A stretch of DNA of 64,000 nucleotides from assembly GCA_004369045.1 (NCBI GenBank), contig ML213525.1, positions 127,789 through 191,788 of the forward strand. Reading direction: 5' to 3'. This DNA comes from Heliocybe sulcata (lineage: Eukaryota; Basidiomycota; Agaricomycetes; Gloeophyllales; Gloeophyllaceae). The number at the start of each line of letters is the position of its first letter. Within the stretch, counting starts at the first letter, position 1. This document shows positions 11,504 through 22,368 of the stretch, one piece after another. The notes under the pieces are model-generated. The model was not told the DNA's origin and ran no database searches. It saw only the letters and a program-made list of their open reading frames with translations. A program made the position numbers and the translations under genes.

Positions 11504-12933
11504 TCGAGGGATGCCATGGGTTTCGTGCTGTACTGTCTCCTTCGCCTTGCCATTCTCGTCGCCGCTTCCGAAGGCTGCGTTCCGTCGCTCATTTCTTATC
11601 TTTTTTTCTTGCTGCAGTCCGGCTCTCGTTGTATTTCTAGGCATATCCATTAGATTATCATCTGTCTTTTGCTGGTTGGTAATATTTGCTTCGATGTACA
11701 ACAGAACATACATTATGTTAATTTATATTTCCATGACTTCTTGCGTTCTTCACGTTAGAACGGGATCTGACTATGAATTTGCTAATGCTCTGAATCTCGG
11801 GAACAAAAAGCGGATCTGCCTGTCAGGGCTTGGTATCGCGGTCAGTCTGACGGAGATAGAAGGCTCCTCCCTGCTAGTGCCTGTAGCCGCAGAAGCTGAT
11901 AAGTATTGGGAAGTAGGCTCGTAACCACCCTCTCGTACGGGATTGGGGCAGAGTCCTCGTAGAGACAATAGAGAGGATGGTCACGAGCCTAATTGGGAAG
12001 ACGTGCACAGCTGCACTGCAGTCACTCCGTTGCAGTCACTCCGATTCATTCCGGAGTCGTCGGAGCAGAACGGAAAGCCACCTCATCAGCAGGTAATTCC
12101 TCAAAGTGGCGCAGTGCCGGCGCTCTCTTTCCCAACAGTACCACTTACTGGGTCTTGCTGAAATAGCTCCAGCACATTTCAAGCAGCCGGCGTTCGAGAA
12201 GGGCGACCTGGGACGTACGTGATGAGCTCATAACGCACAGTATCTGCGGCTCTTCTCATGCACTGACCGCAAGAACTGGCGTCACCTGGTCGGTGCTCGC
12301 TGGTTCTCCGCATGTACCGTCGGCGAGCAATGCCGGTCTCATGAGTCAAGGTATATATTCTCTTGTTTTAGGCCGTATACTTCATCCAGCTGGAGTGAGT
12401 ACCATCATGGCCTGTACACGTGTGGATCCACACATTTCGAGACATAACCAAACGGAACCCACCAAACCAGTTTGGAACGCTCATATAGTGTGTTACGACC
12501 CCAGGTCGTGTCATAAGCGCGGTCTCTTCACGCTATACTTCGGCGGTCGAAGTCCTCAGAGCACCCGTCTGTCAGGCTAGCAGCATCCCGTGGCCTTCTT
12601 CCGGCGTCCGTGGGCTGTCGGCTCCGTTCCGTTATCAAGATATCTAACCGCTCTGCGAAACGAGAAGAGAGTGCAGTGCCCTCTTCCCTAACATCAGCGA
12701 CTGAGGAGTCACCTTTTTTATCTACCGCCCTACTTCAAGCTCTTCTTCTGGCGCTCTGTGCGGACGCAGTCAATATATAACCTGCGTCGACTCCTGGAGC
12801 AACCGGATATCCCTTATCCCTCCAACTCAAATACCCAGTCCATACCCCATCAATAGCTCACGAAGCAGTATCTATCATCAAATATTCGCCGCCTTCTTCC
12901 CGGCTATCGTTTACCGATCCTTGATTATTCGCT
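11504..12933. other. Intergenic with promoter of the Cys-rich gene
   Basis: About 1.4 kb with no recognisable gene. The first 250 bases are T-rich and look like 3' untranslated sequence. The last 200 bases contain a TATA-like box (annotated separately). Confidence 0.45.
12774..12780 (+). promoter_or_regulatory. TATA-like box, 160 bp before the Cys-rich small gene
   Basis: The sequence TATATAA occurs in otherwise mixed sequence and is correctly oriented for the gene starting at 12934. The distance leaves room for a leader of about 100-130 nt. Inferred from position only. Confidence 0.35.
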
Positions 12934-13362
12934 ATGTGCATCTACGACGTGTGAGCATTCGACAGTACCTCCCGCTTATCTCGTCGTTTTATTGTCGCCT
13001 AACGCAGGCGAGCTGACTATTGATATCTTATAACAGTGTAGCTGATTATTACTCCGGTTGTCAAGTATGTTATCTGTGGACATGATCTAAGGTTGATATT
13101 CCTACCTGCCGCTATATAGCATTGGGTCAACATCTACTACACCGGAGATAAGACTGATTGTGGGTCTCAAACCTGCAAGACTAGTCAGTCGCACAAGCAC
13201 AAGACCGCTAAAGACTGCGGTTGTCCTACTGTGCGTTGCATACCGTATTCATTCATTCCGCAACGGTCATGACTGACATTCACGATCATCCAGGTGAAGG
13301 GAGACAACCAAAAGCGTCAGAATATGTTCCGCACCAAATGCCCCACATGCCTTGGAGTATAG
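12934..13362 (+). CDS. Small cysteine-rich protein, uncharacterised
   Basis: Four short exons (12934-12950, 13037-13064, 13120-13230, 13294-13362) encode 74 aa with 8 cysteines at positions 2, 14, 29, 34, 48, 50, 68 and 71. The order is MC at the start, GCQHW, DCGSQTC, a His/Lys-rich HKHK run, DCGC and a final CPTC. There is no signal peptide, so a cytosolic or nuclear metal-binding protein (zinc or copper) is more likely than a secreted effector; that is inference. It resembles, in layout only, the short fungal proteins that begin MC-Y and carry paired CG/CxC motifs. Each intron is 55-90 nt with normal borders, and the frame stays open only with these junctions, which supports the model. Too short and spliced to be seen as one open frame. 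Confidence 0.7.
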
Positions 13363-13742
13363 CAGTCACTACTTCACGAACCAGGGTGTGACTCGCCTGA
13401 CTTCCTCTTGCGCTTTGTCAATGCTTTCGATGCTTTGTGATAGTCTGTACCTAGAGCTCCTATAATCATTCGTGCGTGTCTTTTATGCCATGTGCTGACT
13501 CGGAGCCGTCGACATCTGCGATTTAATCATCCCATGCTGATAACCCGAGGGACATGGTTCGTAGTCGACGGCAACTCGCGCCTCGGACTATAGTGACGTG
13601 ACTGAATAGAAGCGTCCGCCATCAAAATAGTGACGCTGTAGTTTGCCTTCCACTTGCACGCAGAATTCCATACACCCATACACTAACCACGGCAACGCAT
13701 TGCGACATGATATAAAAATTCAGCTACGTCAATGTACTATCA
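13363..13742. other. Intergenic, nothing recognised
   Basis: About 380 bases between the Cys-rich gene and the pseudouridine synthase. No motif, repeat or RNA gene noticed. Confidence 0.5.
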
Positions 13743-14975
13743 ATGATATTGCAAGATATGTCACGCCACACATCTCGAGCTGTACAGCGTGGCGGACTAG
13801 CCAGAGGCTTTCCGGATCCCATGAAGCATGTCATATATGTGGACAGCAAAGTGATTGTCCTCAACAAACCTAGCGGCTTGGTTTCCCAAGGCTCTGTCGT
13901 CGCAAATACAGACAAAATGGTAGGCTCTACGCAGAGTTTGGTTCGGGCGCTCTGAATTTCTTGAATCCAGCGCGAGCACTATACCTTCAAGTTCAACTCA
14001 CTGCTGCAAGGTAAGTCGGGCGTAAATCCGCGTTGGCAGTACCACGAATGAGAAGTCCTTCCAGGTCTGAAAGATGCGCTTCATATGTCGACACTGCCCT
14101 ATCCGGTGCATCGCCTCGACAAAGTATGAGTCCGGGTCACCTCCTAAGAGCGGGACGGCTATTCTGATAAAATCTCATAGAATACCACCGGCTGCCTCAT
14201 CCTTGCCAGGACAGATCACGTAGCTCGCGAACTTTCTACACAGTTTCGAAATCGGACAATTATAAAGAAGTACCTGGCTTTGGTCCAAGGCGGACGGCAC
14301 ACATTCCAGGCGGGCAAAGGAGAAATCCGGAACCATCTTCACTATGAAGACGGCCGTGCGTGCATAGTTGGTGAAGGTGCAGGCAAACCTGCAGCGACGG
14401 ACTGGGAGCTAGTCGCTGCGTCGGTATATACAACTGAGGACTTCTCCTGCTTGTCTTCTGGCTAACGCTTATACCACAGGAAACAGCCCCAGTTTCGCTA
14501 CTGAGACTCACCCTCCACACTGGTCTGAAGCATCAGCTCCGAGTACATCTGTCAAAGGTCCTCAAAGGTACTTTTGTAAAGCATCTTCACGGGCACGGTC
14601 ATGTAAACGTTCTCTTCGTAGCAGCACCCATTCTCGGCGAGACCACGCATTCAAAGATGCAGGCTGCAATTGACGTACCCGAAGATCGCCTATTTCTTCA
14701 CTCCTCCCATCTCTCTTTCTTTGTAAGCTGCTCTGTCTAGCAGATGAGGTGATGCATAGCTCATTGAGGAGCAGAGGTACCGCTCCCAGGGTGCCCGCAA
14801 GCGTTACCGTTTCGGCGTAACCGCACCAATACCCAGAGATTTCAAACAATTATGTGATCGACTGAAGATCTACCCGCAAGACAGCGAGATGAAGGGAGGG
14901 GTAACCGCTGACGAGAGCGAAATACAAGAATCAGAACTCTCCGAACTTCAAGGATGCTGGTTTGGAAGAGATTGA
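13743..14975 (+). CDS. RluA-family pseudouridine synthase
   Basis: Isomerises uridine to pseudouridine in RNA. Exons 13743-13919, 13971-14010, 14065-14123, 14181-14423, 14480-14567, 14625-14722, 14775-14975 give 301 aa. The family signature is clear: IYVDSKVIVLNKPSGLVSQG near residue 32, then PYPVHRLDKNTTGCLIL with the catalytic Asp in HRLD, YLALVQG, and the late motif TGLKHQLRVHLS followed by PILGE and LFLHSSHLSF. There is no N-terminal S4 domain. The basic N-terminal 30 residues (SRHTSRAVQRGG) could be a mitochondrial targeting peptide, fitting the mitochondrial rRNA/mRNA enzymes of the RPUSD3/4 and Pus5 type, but the exact target cannot be read from sequence. An upstream ATG in another exon is possible. 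Confidence 0.85.
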
Positions 14976-15126
14976 AAATCAGGCTGATCGTACCGAGGTT
15001 GTCCAGTGATGCCGGTGCTCATCTATTATTACTCTAACACATAACTCCTGCAAGAAGGCGAAAGAACATACACATAGACAGACATAGGTCCTCGGTAGGA
15101 TTCATTAACATCGAATCGCACCTCTC

Positions 15127-17809
15127 TCACATATCATCTCCGCGACTACGAGCTTCCGCCAAGCTCAACTCTATAGCAAACTTCAACTCTGCATCTTCAT
15201 CATATTCAGCTGGCGGACTCTGGCGTATAGTCCCATGCCTCGCGATATCCGCTGACAAAAGCGACTGTCCAGACGAGGGCACTCTCGCCACACCTGGAGA
15301 CGAACCAGGCGAGGGCATCGCATCAGAAGATGACACGGAACGCGATAGCGGCGTTGCCCACGCGTTTCTGCGCGAGTCCAGACTGCCCAAGCTCGTCGTC
15401 TTCGAGATTGAACCCGGGACGCTCGGTAGTGATGTACCAGTAGATGACGGAGTCGGGCTGATGCCGGGGAAATCGTCCGAGATGGATGGAATACGGACTG
15501 GACGAGGCAAGGAACCCTTTCCGATGTTTAAGGGCGTGATGCTAGGTCCAGCCTCCTGTGGCTCTGCCCTAAATCTTGGCGAGACTTGAACTTTATGGTT
15601 CGACGGGGACGGCGAAGTGCGTGGCAGAGAGCGCCCATTCACATTGAAATATGTTGACGGAGGCGAGGTCGACTGCGGAGTCCGTCGTGCAGGGGCCCTA
15701 GGGACGTCCACGCGTGAAGATGCAGTTCCCGGAGTCAAATCGTCGAAGTCGACTTGGAATACCCCTTCGTCTTCGATGACGGGCAGCTGCATGGGAGACT
15801 GCGATGCGCTACTGAGCAGACGCTGTTCCTCCTCCTCACGGCTAAGCATCAGAATATACTCAACAGCTTCCGCCTCGCTAAGGCCTAATCCTTCAAGAGT
15901 AGCATGTTGCGCTCTTTCCCTCCCAAAAGCTGATCTGACGTAGGACTGCTCCTGTTCATGAACCTGTCTGGATTCGTCGATGTCACGGTATAACTCCAGT
16001 TGCTCTGTTCCCAAATAATCAGCGACCACGTAACCAAGACTAGCGATAGAAGCTTACGTCGCCATTTAGCTGTATCACCTCTCTTACCGACCTTAGCACT
16101 CTTCTTCCCTTTCGACTTGTCATCCCGACCGACACGGTCAACCTTCATCGCCACAGCTCTGGATGCAACACTTGCCACCACCATATCTCTCTCGAGAATG
16201 ATCTGGCTAACAGACTCCGCAATGCCCCGCGGTGAAGCGGATGCGATCACTCTCAAGCAGTCAAATGTCAGAGAATCCCATATCTTCAGGGCGCCTCTGG
16301 AGGAGCCTGTAGCAAGTGCGATGTTGTTCCATGAGATAGCCGTCACCGGTCCGTCGTCGTGCGCCTCGAATTGCTTGTAAGCTGGGATGGCGGAAGAGGA
16401 CGACGAGGCATTCCAGTCAAATATTCTGATATATCCAAGGTCGTCGCCGACTATCACAAAGCTAGCCTCGCCCGGTTTGGTGGAAAATGACGGATAGACA
16501 CAGCATATAGTTCCTGTATCATCGTCCCCAAATGTCGTCCATTCCGTCTGCCCAGTCTCGGCCTTGAAGGTGATCCGCTGGAAGGAGGAACTTTCATCCC
16601 GAGAAAGCAGGATAGCGGATGTCGCAGATCCGTTGAGAGCACGAGGATCAACAGCCACGGTGTTATGGTCATAGTTTTCGACGGGCTTTGTAGGAGCAGG
16701 AGGTGTGACGCGGAAGTGCCTTATAGACTGCGTCGTTTCTGGGAGCGATGTGACCCCCGTCCAAACGTGCACATCTCCACTCCTCGCAAGACACACGACA
16801 AGTCCCGAGGAGATATTACTCGCAATCTTGACACAAGGGTCTGGCACAGGCAGATCTTGTGCGGCGGAGGTCCATACGCACCTGAACTCTCTGGCATCCC
16901 AAACCTTGACGCGCCCGTCTGAGGAGCCCGTAACGATGACAGGCCGGCTGGGCATCGAACTATCCCAGATGACGTTATCGACTACGCCCTCATGCCTTTC
17001 AGCGGCTTTGCACCGCGCATACTTCGCAGCGGCCCTGCTGCCGTGATTCATAGCACTCGCAGCCGTCGTCATCGCTACCTCTCCGTTGGTAAAGCCCCAC
17101 GCAATCTTCGCCGTTCCTCCGTCAGACGTAAGTGCGCAAGCAGTAACGTTCGGCGAGAACTCGGCGTTGGGATTACCGTTGCCTAACCCGTTCAGCGCAC
17201 CGCCTGCATCGAGGAAACCTCGGAGGATCTTGCCGTTCAGAGGCACGGACCGCGATACGATGCCATACTGCAGCGATGACGTGAGCAGAGCGCTCTCAGA
17301 CATAAGATGCATGCCGGATATGCTCGAGTGCGTCGGAACATGGCTTATCGGCGTGTTTCGGGACCGACTCCAACGTCTACGGTGATGTCAGTAATACGTC
17401 CACCACCATGCCTGTTCGATCATGCTCACCGGCGCAGATTGTAGCGGGAGACAAACTCCCTCCTCCACGACGTCTCAGCGCGTCTCAGCATTAGACTATT
17501 GCCGTCATGAGGATCGTTTTCGGGCCCGATGCCCAGGAACTGGCAGAGGAACGCTCGATGCCAGGTGTTATCGTCCTTTACGTGATCGTACAACCGCTTG
17601 TTGGTCCCGGCGAGAGCGAAGAGCGAGTTGGGATCAAGGAAAGAGGTAACATGGGTGAGAGTCTCTGATGGAACCTCCAGTAGAATGGAGAAAGACTTGT
17701 GCGCAAGTTTACGGCGGTCATACTGGGCGAATTGTGCACGGTGACTCTTGGGCGAGGTTGATATCAGTCGGTAGCTTTTAGGATGAGCTTCAGTGGGCCT
17801 ATTGTGCAT
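15127..17809 (-). CDS. F-box/WD40 protein with C-terminal ubiquitin-interacting motifs (Ufo1-like)
   Basis: Probable substrate receptor of an SCF ubiquitin ligase. Three exons on the minus strand: 17430-17809, 16058-17376, 15127-16004; 858 aa. The F-box is at about residues 44-85 (LLEVPSETLTHVTSFLDP to HRAFLCQFLG) and should bind Skp1. A WD40 propeller follows, with blades such as VIVTGSSDGRVKVWDAREF and IALATGSSRGALKIWDSLTF. The C-terminal 300 residues are Ser/Pro-rich and carry two UIM-type helices, EAEAVEYILMLSREEEEQ and DAELKFAIELSLAEARS. F-box plus WD40 plus UIM in this order is the layout of yeast Ufo1, which extracts ubiquitinated substrates and Ho endonuclease for degradation. The last 70 residues before the second intron are basic and of uncertain fold. 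Confidence 0.88.
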
Positions 17810-18408
17810 AAAACTGGGGCAAGGGGGCAGCTAAGGCGTTGTGCGCAGACACTGTAGCGGTGAGCTGTCTGCGAGATAGTAGTTCAGGTCAGAGAAGCGA
17901 AAGGGGAAGGTATGAATCATAGACGACACTGTTTGTATGCATTTGTCCGGGGTGGCAAAGGTGAAATAACGCTTGGGCATACATGGCTCGAAAAGTGATA
18001 TCTTACATTTGAACAGCAACATTCACGGGGAACAACTCAGTCCAAAAGGTACTTGCGCATTGCCGGAGCGGTCAGCGAGGCGAGCCGGTTGATAGAGAGA
18101 AGAGAGACAATAGGGCGTATAACCTCCGTCCATATTATGCACTGGAGAACTTGCATTTGAACTCGACGACGGTAAAGAATTGCACTTACGAGCGTATATA
18201 CAAGCTTCAGCCCCGAGCAGAGGAGAGAGCCTCCCATGACTGAGAATAGTCTCGGTCAGATGGCCAGGAGCGACTTGTTCATATGTGGTAGTCATAAGAC
18301 GACGACGCCAGCATGATGAGCCCAGTCAGCGATATTCACCCGCAGCAGCTGGTTCAAGGCGATATCATGGAGGTTGCCTGTGTCCCAGTCAAGGTCCGCT
18401 GCGCGGAC
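17810..18408. other. Region with coding-like fragments but no intact gene
   Basis: Between the Ufo1-like start and the small ORF at 18409-18647. On the minus strand, frames here read like diverged protein (for example NQLLRVNIADWAHHAG around 18300-18370 and IIWTEVIRPIVSLLSINRL around 18070-18140). They are in different frames and are interrupted by stops. See the next entry and the findings. Confidence 0.4.
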
Positions 18409-18647
18409 TCAATATAGGAATGGTATGCCCGTCTGAAATGCCAGCTCGAAGACGATAATGGCCGCATATATGCCCGGTGGGATAGCGCGTGATATCCAAA
18501 TCGTGTCTTCAATGCGAGAGACTTACCTGGTACAATCCGTTTCATAACGGACCCCAGACCAAGAGAAGCAAACGATATCCCAAGAACCGCGGAAGACGTA
18601 CCTATAGCACGGTTGCCATAGTATGGGGTGTCATTTACGACAGGCAT
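18409..18647 (-). pseudogene. Short membrane ORF, possibly the 5' part of a decayed gene
   Basis: Reading minus: exon 18602-18647 (MPVVNDTPYYGNRAI), an 89-nt intron (GTACGT..AAG), then 18409-18506, giving 47 aa that end in a hydrophobic segment IPPGIYAAIIVFELAFQTGI and stop at TGA (18409-18411). The same frame stays open for another 38 codons past the stop with a coding-like composition (LDWDTGNLHDIALNQLL). So three readings are possible: a true 47-aa single-pass membrane protein, a longer gene broken by the stop, or a missed intron. I do not recognise the family. It lies tail to head 200 bp after the ARPC5 stop. Confidence 0.35.
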
Positions 18648-18849
18648 GATATTGGTATGAGTCCTGTGATATCGCACTGGGCTCGGGTTGATACGCAAGC
18701 AGTGGAGTTGGTGTCCAAAGACAACCAAAGGGTAACTTCGAAAGTAGTAGGTCCCTTGGGTTTCACTGCGCCGCAGGATAATATGACGACCTAGGGGTGC
18801 TTGTTGCGGAGAGAGTTGTAGCAAGGGGTAGTCAAGTGTCGTATGTTCA

Positions 18850-19510
18850 TTAAACAATCCTCCGGTCCGTCATTGTTCTTACAATGCAGCCAATGCCAGC
18901 AGCCTCCGTTAACTGATGTAATGGTTACGAGAGTCAGTCTCCATCTCGCAGCACATCACACCGGAATGACTGACCTTCTCGTGCCAACCGAGTAACACGC
19001 TCCCACTGACGTCTCCCCAGCCCGGCATAGCCATGCCCTTGTAGATATACTTCATAAGCGTGTCCTGCTGGTCCTGAGACAGAGATTTGACGATGTTCGA
19101 AACGTCCGATGACTTCGTGCTATTCAGTATCGTCACCAATGTTTGCAATGCCAAGGTCTACCATTGACTCGTCAGTTACGGCATTCACCAGCAAGCGTGC
19201 ACCACCACATCACGCACCTTCGCCTCGTCCACATTCGGACCATACGGCGCACCGTCGAGCACAGCAGTCAGTGCCCCAGGGATATCTCCTCTGCACAGAT
19301 CCTCAGCCTCAGCCAGCCGGTCCCCATTGTAGTCGGATGTATTCGAGACAGACAAACGCACTTGGACAAGGAGCTTCTAACAGCGGCCGCCTTGGCCTTC
19401 GCATCGTCAAGAACCTGCGCCGGGTCGCGCGGGTCAGCGTCGTACAGTTCCGTCTCTAGTAGCACATCCTCGTCGAACGCATCAATGTCGATCTTGCGGA
19501 AGCTGTCCAT
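18850..19510 (-). CDS. arc15: Arp2/3 complex subunit 5 (ARPC5, p16-Arc)
   Basis: Smallest subunit of the Arp2/3 complex that nucleates branched actin. Exons on the minus strand: 19362-19510, 19218-19290, 18975-19157, 18850-18912; 155 aa, the normal size. The start MDSFRKIDIDAFDEDVL matches the conserved N-terminus. Further conserved blocks are ELYDADPRDP, GALTAVLDGAPYGP, DQQDTLMKYIYKGM, GWGDVSGSVLLGWHEK and the C-terminal IVRTMTDRRIV. All introns are short and canonical. Gene symbol follows yeast ARC15. An in-frame upstream region exists but has no conserved residues, so I keep the start at 19510. Confidence 0.95.
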
Positions 19511-20155
19511 GGCGAGTAGTACTGTTGTAAGAGTATCCGAAACACGATTCAGGCTCCGACTACAACGCGTCTTGGGCTTCTTGCCATCACTTGCACTGCT
19601 GGGATGCACCCTTTCCCGGGAGTATTAGGCCTGGGTGTATCTCTCGATTGTTCTAACTACGCCCGAGGATGCATCGGACCATACAAGTCATCTGAACTGG
19701 CAAACTGGATACCGACATAGGCACGAACTTAAGTTTTATGACCTTGCAGCATATCCGGGAACGTTTGGGGCACCACTCGCTGCGGGACTTTGCATGCACG
19801 CCGCATGTACAACCCGTGATATTTACGATCCGTAGGTCTAGGCCATCCGTTAGCTTCGAAGGTAAGGATCTCGGAGAGATGTCTGTAATCTACCCTCTTG
19901 GGCTGCATCAAAACGCCCGAAATGATGCATATCGCGTTACATCCGCACCTAGGATCCTCGTGTGCGATCGCGGTAATTCGCCGCGCAACAGCAACGAGGC
20001 GCCCATAACCGAGATTAACAAGGATGCTTATAATGGGTCGACAGACGAGCGATAGGCTTATCCTCCTCAGTGTATACCGGCCTAGCGAGCTCACTCCGAG
20101 TCGCCTTCGTTCTACAGCGGTACTAGAAGCACCTCCCCTTGGATCACTTTTCACC
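19511..20155. other. Divergent intergenic region, no gene seen
   Basis: About 645 bases between the divergent ARPC5 and the orphan starting at 20156. It should hold both promoters. No repeat or RNA gene noticed. Confidence 0.5.
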
Positions 20156-21319
20156 ATGCTCGACGTATTCAAGATCAAGCCCTTCGACCTCGAGCCAGTC
20201 TACGCATCCTGGACCGATGCACCCGTATTCAACGGCGACGCGAAGAAAGACAAGCCCGTAGACGTCTGGCTCGACCAGATCAAGGACGGCTGTATCGAGC
20301 GCAAGGTGCCCGAGGAGTACTGGTACGAGGTCGCCCAGCACTACATGGGGCCCGCTGCCAAGGCTCGTCTGGATGCGTTCAAGAAGGTGCTCTACCAGGT
20401 GAACGGCGGGACCTATCGATGGACGTGGAAGCAATTCCGCGCTGCGCTGACAAACATGGGATGTGAGTAGCTAGCTCTTCGTCTCCCGCGAAGAAGGAAG
20501 TATACTGAATATGAATGTAGGGGAGATTGATGCTGCTGCTACGGAGGCTGTCGAAGTGAAGGCCAAGCCGTTCAGCTCCTGGTTCACCGTCAAGCGGAAG
20601 AAGTCTAAAACGATGACTGAGGAGCCCGAGGAGATGGACGAGGACGAACTTCCCCCTCCGCCTCCCAGGAAGACTCCCTCTAGGTCGAAGACGGCTCCGG
20701 CAGGCATTAGCGGCAGCAGCTCGGAGTCTGCGAAACCTCCCGGCCCCTCAAGGGCTGCGACTCTTGGATTCTTGCCTAAACGACGGGACTCGAGGAGTAG
20801 CATCGCTAGCATCAGCAGCTCCGACTCTACGCCCGAGCCCAAGACCGTTGTAAAGCCCGAACTCGCCAAGGCGATGTCGGATACGGTTATCGAGACGATG
20901 AAGCACCTAGCCCCTTCCAAGGCCAAGACAATCGACAGCGTAGCCCATGATCCCAACACTGAAGCTAGTAAGTGCATCCCTCCCGGTTCCTCTCAAATCG
21001 ATACTGATGGCATCTTCTCGTAGTCGTCACCACCATCGCCCACGCACCCGCCTGGCTCGTCCAAGCCAGCAACGCCATCGAGATGCTGACGAAGGAGCAC
21101 CCCAAAACCATGAGCGCGCTCGCGGCCGTTCTCATCACGGCAGGCAGCATACCCGCTATGCCAGTAGTCGCTGCAAGCCCTATGGCGCCCATCCTCGCGT
21201 GCCACGCCGCGCAGGCTATCGGGTCTATCGCAGTGGGCTTGGGCACGCTCCTCAAGGCCTCGCAGAACGGGCAGGTGCAGACAACACCCGGCTCGTCTTC
21301 GTCCTCGTCAAGCAAATAG
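20156..21319 (+). CDS. Lineage-restricted hypothetical protein with conserved N-terminal domain
   Basis: Three exons (20156-20462, 20521-20967, 21024-21319) give 349 aa. The first 110 residues form a compact, Trp/Tyr-rich domain: MLDVFKIKPFDLEPVYASW, PVDVWLDQIKDGC, PEEYWYEVAQHYMG, then YRWTWKQFRAALTNMGW. I recognise this block only from unnamed mushroom proteins. Its spacing (a helix pair, a G-P-A-A-K-A turn, then a W-x-x-F helix) faintly recalls Gag-type capsid folds, which is a guess. The middle is disordered and Ser/Pro/acid-rich. The C-terminal 90 residues are Ala/Pro-rich and hydrophobic (SALAAVLITAGSIPAMPVVA and IGSIAVGLGTLL), suggesting membrane insertion, and end in a poly-Ser tail. 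No signal peptide. Function unknown. Confidence 0.75.
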
Positions 21320-21625
21320 ATGCGGACCTGAGAGATAGACATGCATTATCATTATTATCTGGGATGGACTTGGTTATCGTTCATGAACTATAGTCTCTTG
21401 CTGGTTGGGGGACTCATTCATATCCGTATCAGCTATCACTATTCGCCTTTGTCGCGACTGCACTTCACTGTACTATTACCATACCTCTACGGCATTGTAC
21501 ATTACCGCATGCACAAGATCATGGAATGGAAGGATCCTTACACCCGTATCTGAGTTTGCAGGACTTTCCGATCACCCCCGGAGACGATGCCATGCATGAA
21601 CTAGCAAACTTTGTTAGCACGATCA
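21320..21625. other. Intergenic, 3' flank of the orphan gene
   Basis: About 300 AT-richer bases, with nothing recognised before the inverted-repeat element. Confidence 0.5.
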
Positions 21626-22368
21626 GGGTAATACGACCCCCAGAAAAAACAGTCCCACGCCTCGCTGACTAATCAAGCCGCACGTGCTTTGCTCGCGTTC
21701 GCGAAATGCGAAGTGTGGTCGTGGACGCGGAAGCAGATTGTCGACCGTCTTTTATTTATCAGGGTAGATACATGGTCGTACTGGCAGTGTCACTCCAAGA
21801 GGAAATGCAATGCTCCCAACACGGACTGAGGTCGCAACTACCGAAAATGGAAGATAACTCCCGTAGCGCCACAAATGTGACCGCGCTGACTTCGAGCCAC
21901 TCGAAGGGTGTGCTGGAATTGTGAAGTTTTCTGTAAGCAAGAATAGAATATAAGATAGAACACAACATAGTACTGTACCAGTAATTGTCAAAAATCTCAT
22001 GGTGTAGACGAATCGACATGTGCGCTGACCATAAAAACCCTACAAACGGTGAGGTTCGAACCGACAGCCTTCAGCATGCGTGTAAGCAGAAATGATACAC
22101 ACTATCTGCTACACACCTGCGTATAGGTCTGAGAGCTATAATGTATATATCCCCTCCGGTTTTCGGCTCAAATACACTCGTTACCCCTCAAACCCCTCAA
22201 TATTGCACCTTTATCTGCTTCCAGTTACTCAAACACATTAGACTAGTGCACTTGAGCTATGGCTTCATTACCTCTCTGCCAGGTTGCCCAAGTCACTGAT
22301 CAATATCCTCCCACTAAAAGCGCAGTCAGGGTGGCGTGGGACTGTTTTTTCTGGGGGTCGTATTGCCC
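21626..22368. mobile_element. Non-autonomous inverted-repeat element (MITE-like), 743 bp
   Basis: The two ends are inverted repeats of about 45 bp (21626-21670 and 22324-22368) matching at about 42 of 45 positions. Both contain ACGACCCCCAGAAAAAACAG and CCCACGCC. An 11-bp direct repeat CGATCAGGGTA lies at 21620-21630 and 22374-22384, so it overlaps the left end and sits 5 bp beyond the right end. It may be a target-site duplication with a slightly ragged element edge. No transposase-like frame is present. Inside, on the minus strand near 22045-22060, is a perfect Pol III B-box-like GGTTCGAACC, so part of the interior may be tRNA-derived. Superfamily not assignable: a long target duplication would suit Mutator-like elements. 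Confidence 0.65.

Noticed and set aside
11511-11924. Hydrophobic open frame after the two-helix protein gene
   Set aside because: T-rich 3' flanking sequence produces Phe/Leu/Ser-rich frames; no start context or splice support.
22020-22130. Functional tRNA gene
   Set aside because: B-box is good but acceptor and T stems do not pair and no convincing anticodon arm forms.
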